Shown piece after piece: positions 5,975-8,409 of a DNA stretch of 8,409 nt. The notes under the pieces were generated by a model, which was not told the origin of the DNA, made no database searches, and saw only the letters and a list, made by a program, of their open reading frames with translations. Made by a program: the position numbers and the translations under genes. How positions within the stretch are numbered: position 1 is the stretch's first letter; each line of letters opens with the position of its first letter. Source of the stretch: Endomicrobiia bacterium (lineage in GTDB: Bacteria; Elusimicrobiota; Endomicrobiia; PHAN01); assembly GCA_030018875.1 (NCBI GenBank), contig JASEHK010000053.1, positions 1-8,409 on the forward strand, written 5' to 3'.

Positions 5975-7219
5975 TTACTTGTAAGAATCCGCTATACCTT
6001 CGTATATGGCCTTACCTATCTTCCAGGTGTAGCCGGCGTCGCGCAAACGCGCTTCCTCATAGGGGTTCGACAGGTGGGAAGGTTTCGTTACGACTCCCGG
6101 AATTGAAGATGTGTTCAAAAGAATGCCAGCCGAAGAAGTGCCCACGCCCTTATCGGTGATTTTGAGGGTCTCCACCAACCGCTTTTGAATCCCCTGGGCG
6201 AGTTTCAAACTTTCCGCAGAGCGGGGTCCGTATTTGTAGTAGTAGGTTTTGGTGTAGTTCGTCTCCGGATTCGTCGAGCGGGGAAACTGCACTCCGATAA
6301 ATTTACCGGCTCCCGAAGCGTTTATGGCCGCGACCCTGGCCGTCAGAGTCATGGAAACATCGCCGTCGCGAGTCATTACCGCGTCGGCTCCGCCGTACTC
6401 TTTAAGGCAGTTTTTTAGCACGGTCGCAACGCGCAAATTGACGTCTTTTCCCTTAAGTCCCGTCGGTCCCAAACCGCCGGAAGTTCCGCCTCCGCCCGCT
6501 GCATCTATCACTATCTTTTTGCCGGATAGAGGTTTGCCGCTGCTCGGAGGAGGAGGGGGAGGAGGCGGTGTGACCGGATCCCCGCCGACGACAGCGCCGT
6601 AGTTGTCCATCACGCCGAGAAAATGGGCTCTGGCTATTTTGTCCGTGTAGACGGAATCTTTGAGGCGGGCTTCCTCATAGGTGTTCGATATAAAAGACGA
6701 CTCCGTCAGAGCGGTGGGCATTAACGCGGTATTGAGCAACCCGAGATCCGTTCTTTCTTTTATTCCCCTGTTTCTCAATCCCAACGCTTCGATTAATCTG
6801 CCCTGAAGTTTTTCCGCGAGTTTTTTGCTGTCCGCATTTCTGGTAGGATGATAAAGCGTTTCGGTACCGTTAACCGTTCTATCGGCGACGGCATTAAAAT
6901 GCACGGAAACAAAACTATTGGCTCCCCAATTATTCGCTATCGTGCCGCGACCGCTCGGTGTTATATAAATGTCCGTGTCCCTTGTTAATTTGGTGGCGGC
7001 GCCCTGTCCGCGGAGGTATTCGTCGAATTTTTTGACGACGGAAAGAGTGACATGCGCTTCCTTCAATCCCGTCGGACCGACTGCCCCCGGGTCGGTGCCG
7101 CCGTGACCGGCGTCCAAAGCGATTTTTTTGCCGGTGAGTCCGCCCGCGTGAGCCGCGGAAACGGCAAAAGCAAGCGCCGCGATGGCCGCGAAAAATTTCG
7201 TGCTTTTTGATGTGTTCAT
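5975..7219 (-). CDS. N-acetylmuramoyl-L-alanine amidase, active plus degenerate tandem domains
   Basis: This exported zinc amidase should cut the bond between N-acetylmuramic acid and L-alanine in peptidoglycan. A signal peptide (1-25) ends AHA before GG. The first Amidase_3 domain (about 28-208) keeps the zinc ligands H39 in LDAGHGG, E54 and H107 in SVHFNA, and the catalytic glutamate E173 in TESSFISN. A linker with eight consecutive prolines (218-225) leads to a second copy (about 231-413) that aligns along its length, including GPTGLK and YEEARL..Y. In it H39 becomes G242, E54 becomes G257, H107 becomes Q311 and E173 becomes K379. It should be catalytically dead and may instead bind glycan or regulate domain one. 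GGGAG about seven bases before the ATG is a strong ribosome site, and a near-consensus promoter lies upstream. The product is 414 residues, about twice a single domain. Confidence 0.93.
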   Translation of the reverse strand: MNTSKSTKFFAAIAALAFAVSAAHAGGLTGKKIALDAGHGGTDPGAVGPTGLKEAHVTLSVVKKFDEYLRGQGAATKLTRDTDIYITPSGRGTIANNWGANSFVSVHFNAVADRTVNGTETLYHPTRNADSKKLAEKLQGRLIEALGLRNRGIKERTDLGLLNTALMPTALTESSFISNTYEEARLKDSVYTDKIARAHFLGVMDNYGAVVGGDPVTPPPPPPPPSSGKPLSGKKIVIDAAGGGGTSGGLGPTGLKGKDVNLRVATVLKNCLKEYGGADAVMTRDGDVSMTLTARVAAINASGAGKFIGVQFPRSTNPETNYTKTYYYKYGPRSAESLKLAQGIQKRLVETLKITDKGVGTSSAGILLNTSSIPGVVTKPSHLSNPYEEARLRDAGYTWKIGKAIYEGIADSYK

Positions 7220-7267
7220 AACGTCACTCCCCCTTCCTTGACAAGCAAAGGTTTATCGAAGGGTTGA

Positions 7268-7296
7268 ATTGTACAAAAAAAAGCGGGGTTTGTCAA
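7268..7296 (-). promoter_or_regulatory. Near-consensus sigma-70 promoter for the amidase
   Basis: On the minus strand: TTGACA (7296-7291), exactly 17 bases (including a run of eight T), TACAAT (7273-7268). It matches 11 of 12 consensus bases at ideal spacing. It lies about 50 bases before the amidase ATG at 7219, with a transcription start expected near 7261. Confidence 0.88.
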
Positions 7297-7334
7297 GTAT
7301 ACGACGATAAAGTAAAAGGGTGAAAGAGTTGTTT

Positions 7335-7371
7335 TTGTCACCTTGTCACTTTGTCACCTTGTCACCTTGTC
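7335..7371. repeat. 8-bp tandem repeat (TTGTCACC, about 4.6 copies)
   Basis: Units start at 7335, 7343, 7351, 7359 and 7367 (partial). The second unit ends CACT rather than CACC. Read on the minus strand as GGTGACAA units, it supplies the last codons (..DKVTR) and the TGA stop of the truncated glucan synthase remnant. It lies just upstream of the amidase promoter. A unit length that is not a multiple of three means copy-number change would shift the frame there. Confidence 0.9.
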
Positions 7372-7989
7372 GCGGTCTATTTGAGAACGCGTCGTGCGCG
7401 ATGAAACGCGCATGAGATTCTCTATTAAAGCCAACCTCAACATTATTGGAATGGCCCAAAGTTCTCCGAGTTTAAGATGTTTGACGGTTTGATAGGACGA
7501 CATGAAAACGACAAGTCCCTTCATGTCGAGCCGGCCGTCTCCGTGGGAAACTATCTCCATGGCTATGTCGTAGACCCTCGGATATCCGGACATGGGTCAC
7601 CTGACTAAGTTGGGCAATTGGCGGCTGTAACCTTTGGGGAGGTATTTTTGGGCAAGGCGGATTTGCTCTTCGATAAGATAGTAATTATCCAGCAGCCATT
7701 CCCCGGCGGGCGATATTCTTCTTTTGGCCTTTCCGGCTTCGTTAAGCAACTCATACGCCCGCAAAAGTATTCTTTCGTTTTCTTTCAGACGCGACAGCAG
7801 TTTTTCCCGACCCCTTTTGAAACTGACATCGTGTTTTTCAGCCAGATTTTTGGCGTGCGTTTCAAACTGGTCTATGCTGAAGAGTTCGGCTCTGAGAGGA
7901 TGATCGTCGGCAATGCTCTTATAAGACAAAAATTTGCCCGAACGCGAGCCCGGCGCCGAAATAATACGTCCGAAAAATGCAAATGGCAT
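7354..7989 (-). pseudogene. Remnant of cyclic beta-1,2-glucan synthase (NdvB-type), N-terminal fragment with in-frame stop
   Basis: NdvB-type enzymes are inner-membrane proteins of roughly 2,800 residues that make cyclic beta-1,2-glucans. Only the first ~210 codons are here. The ATG at 7989 has a good AGAGGA site. Family-typical blocks appear in order: HPLRAELFS (30-38), NERILLRAYELL (71-82), EWLLDNYYLIEEQI (97-110), GYPRVYDIA, GELWAIPIMLRLALIENL. The frame is cut by TGA at 7599-7597, between QLPNLVR and PMSGYPRV. The same frame continues, and relatives typically have a glycine there, so one change (GGA to TGA) explains it. After LIENLMRVSSRT the chain diverges and stops in an 8-bp tandem repeat. 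No membrane, glycosyltransferase or phosphorylase (GH94) domains remain. Two short separate peptides (130 and 79 residues) could still be made, but function is unlikely. Confidence 0.85.
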
Positions 7990-8037
7990 TTAATTCCTCT
8001 TTAAGAGGCGAATCCGTCGCGGGAACGCCGCTTTTTA

Positions 8038-8409
8038 TTATTTTAGCAAAGTCGGAAGGAAACCTGCGGAAAGATTTGTTCCGGCCACGGAGATGAGCGC
8101 GCCCAAACTTCTGGCCGTGTTGTCCGCGGGGGAACCGGCCAGAAGCAGCGCGGGTATGCCTTTTTCTTTATACGCTTCGGCGACGCCGCCAATAGCGTAA
8201 TTATTGGACTCGGCGCCGCCGCTTGTAAATACGATTTCTTCCGAACGGCTCCCCAAAAACCCCGAGACTCTTCGGCGGGCTTTTTCCACCGCTTCGCGCG
8301 CCTTGACGCCGTAATAGTGCGCGCTCGACGGATTGCCGAAATACTTGGCAAGATACAAACCCATCTCCTTTGCGACCAGAGGGTGAACAGGCGCGGTGGC
8401 GTTGTAGTC
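8038..8409 (-). pseudogene. Truncated cysteine desulfurase (NifS/IscS family) with foreign C-terminal tail; 5' end outside window
   Basis: Cysteine desulfurases are PLP enzymes that supply sulfur for Fe-S clusters and tRNA thiolation. The frame enters from the right edge as DYNATAPVHPLVAKEM, just after the expected start of the protein. It continues with FGNPSSAHYYG, a helix, and EEIVFTSGGAESNNYAI, all typical of the N-terminal part of the family. After ..AYKEKG (DNA near 8158) the homology stops. A 39-residue tail follows (IPALLLAGSPADN.. to ..GFLPTLLK, stop TAA) that I do not recognise. The PLP-binding lysine, the active-site cysteine loop and most of the ~390-residue enzyme are absent. The other two minus frames do not restore the family sequence, so a simple frameshift is excluded. 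A deletion joining this gene to the 3' end of another is the simplest reading. It cannot be a working desulfurase. Confidence 0.8.

Noticed and set aside
7597..7599. TGA read as glycine (recoded genetic code, as in some candidate phyla)
   Set aside because: TGA terminates both porin-like genes at natural ends (2817-2815 and 4300-4298). The glucan synthase fragment is also truncated downstream, so a nonsense mutation is simpler.
7990..8037. Regulatory hairpin before the glucan synthase remnant (CCTCTTTAAGAGG, 7996-8008)
   Set aside because: The stem is only four to five base pairs and largely reflects the ribosome site and its complement; no promoter or T-run accompanies it.
8038..8160. Frameshift restoring cysteine desulfurase
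   Set aside because: Neither of the other minus-strand frames shows the expected family sequence after AYKEKG.

Overview
The window looks like chromosomal DNA from a flagellated, outer-membrane-bearing (diderm) bacterium. Evidence is a flagellar stator operon, two signal-peptide-bearing proteins with porin-like barrel sequence, a secreted peptidoglycan amidase, and the start of a cyclic glucan synthase gene. The gene order flbD-motA-motB is familiar from spirochaetes and other deep-branching flagellated lineages. I cannot assign a phylum from sequence alone. Every feature with a direction that I can support is on the minus strand, so transcription runs from high to low coordinates.

Layout, in transcription order (right to left). 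8409-8038: the 5' part of a cysteine desulfurase gene (it enters from outside the window), which changes abruptly into an unrelated 39-residue tail. 7989-7354: the N-terminal ~210 codons of a cyclic beta-1,2-glucan synthase (NdvB-type), broken by an in-frame TGA and ending in an 8-bp tandem repeat. These two broken genes make the right end look like a decaying region. 7296-7268: a near-consensus sigma-70 promoter driving a two-domain N-acetylmuramoyl-L-alanine amidase (7219-5975). The first domain keeps all metal and catalytic residues; the second has lost all four.

5970-5863: an extended -10 promoter followed within about 70 bases by an intrinsic terminator. This is either the end of the amidase unit or a leader attenuator or small RNA in front of the next operon. 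5806-2815: two secreted, porin-like proteins, 19 bp apart, sharing a barrel motif and probably an operon.

2756-2580: the most unusual part of the window. A complete tRNA-Glu(CUC) gene sits inside another tRNA-Glu-like gene. The inner gene is flanked by a perfect 13-bp inverted repeat that replaces positions 22-31 of the outer tRNA. The two outer halves still form a perfectly matched acceptor stem that differs from the inner one. A plausible promoter lies just upstream, and no terminator separates the locus from flbD-motA-motB (2547-845).

773-1: the first 257 codons of an AT-rich gene for a fused nuclease/N6-adenine methylase restriction-modification protein, which runs off the left edge. Its composition differs sharply from the rest and it sits where fliL/fliM would often follow motB, so it was probably acquired horizontally.
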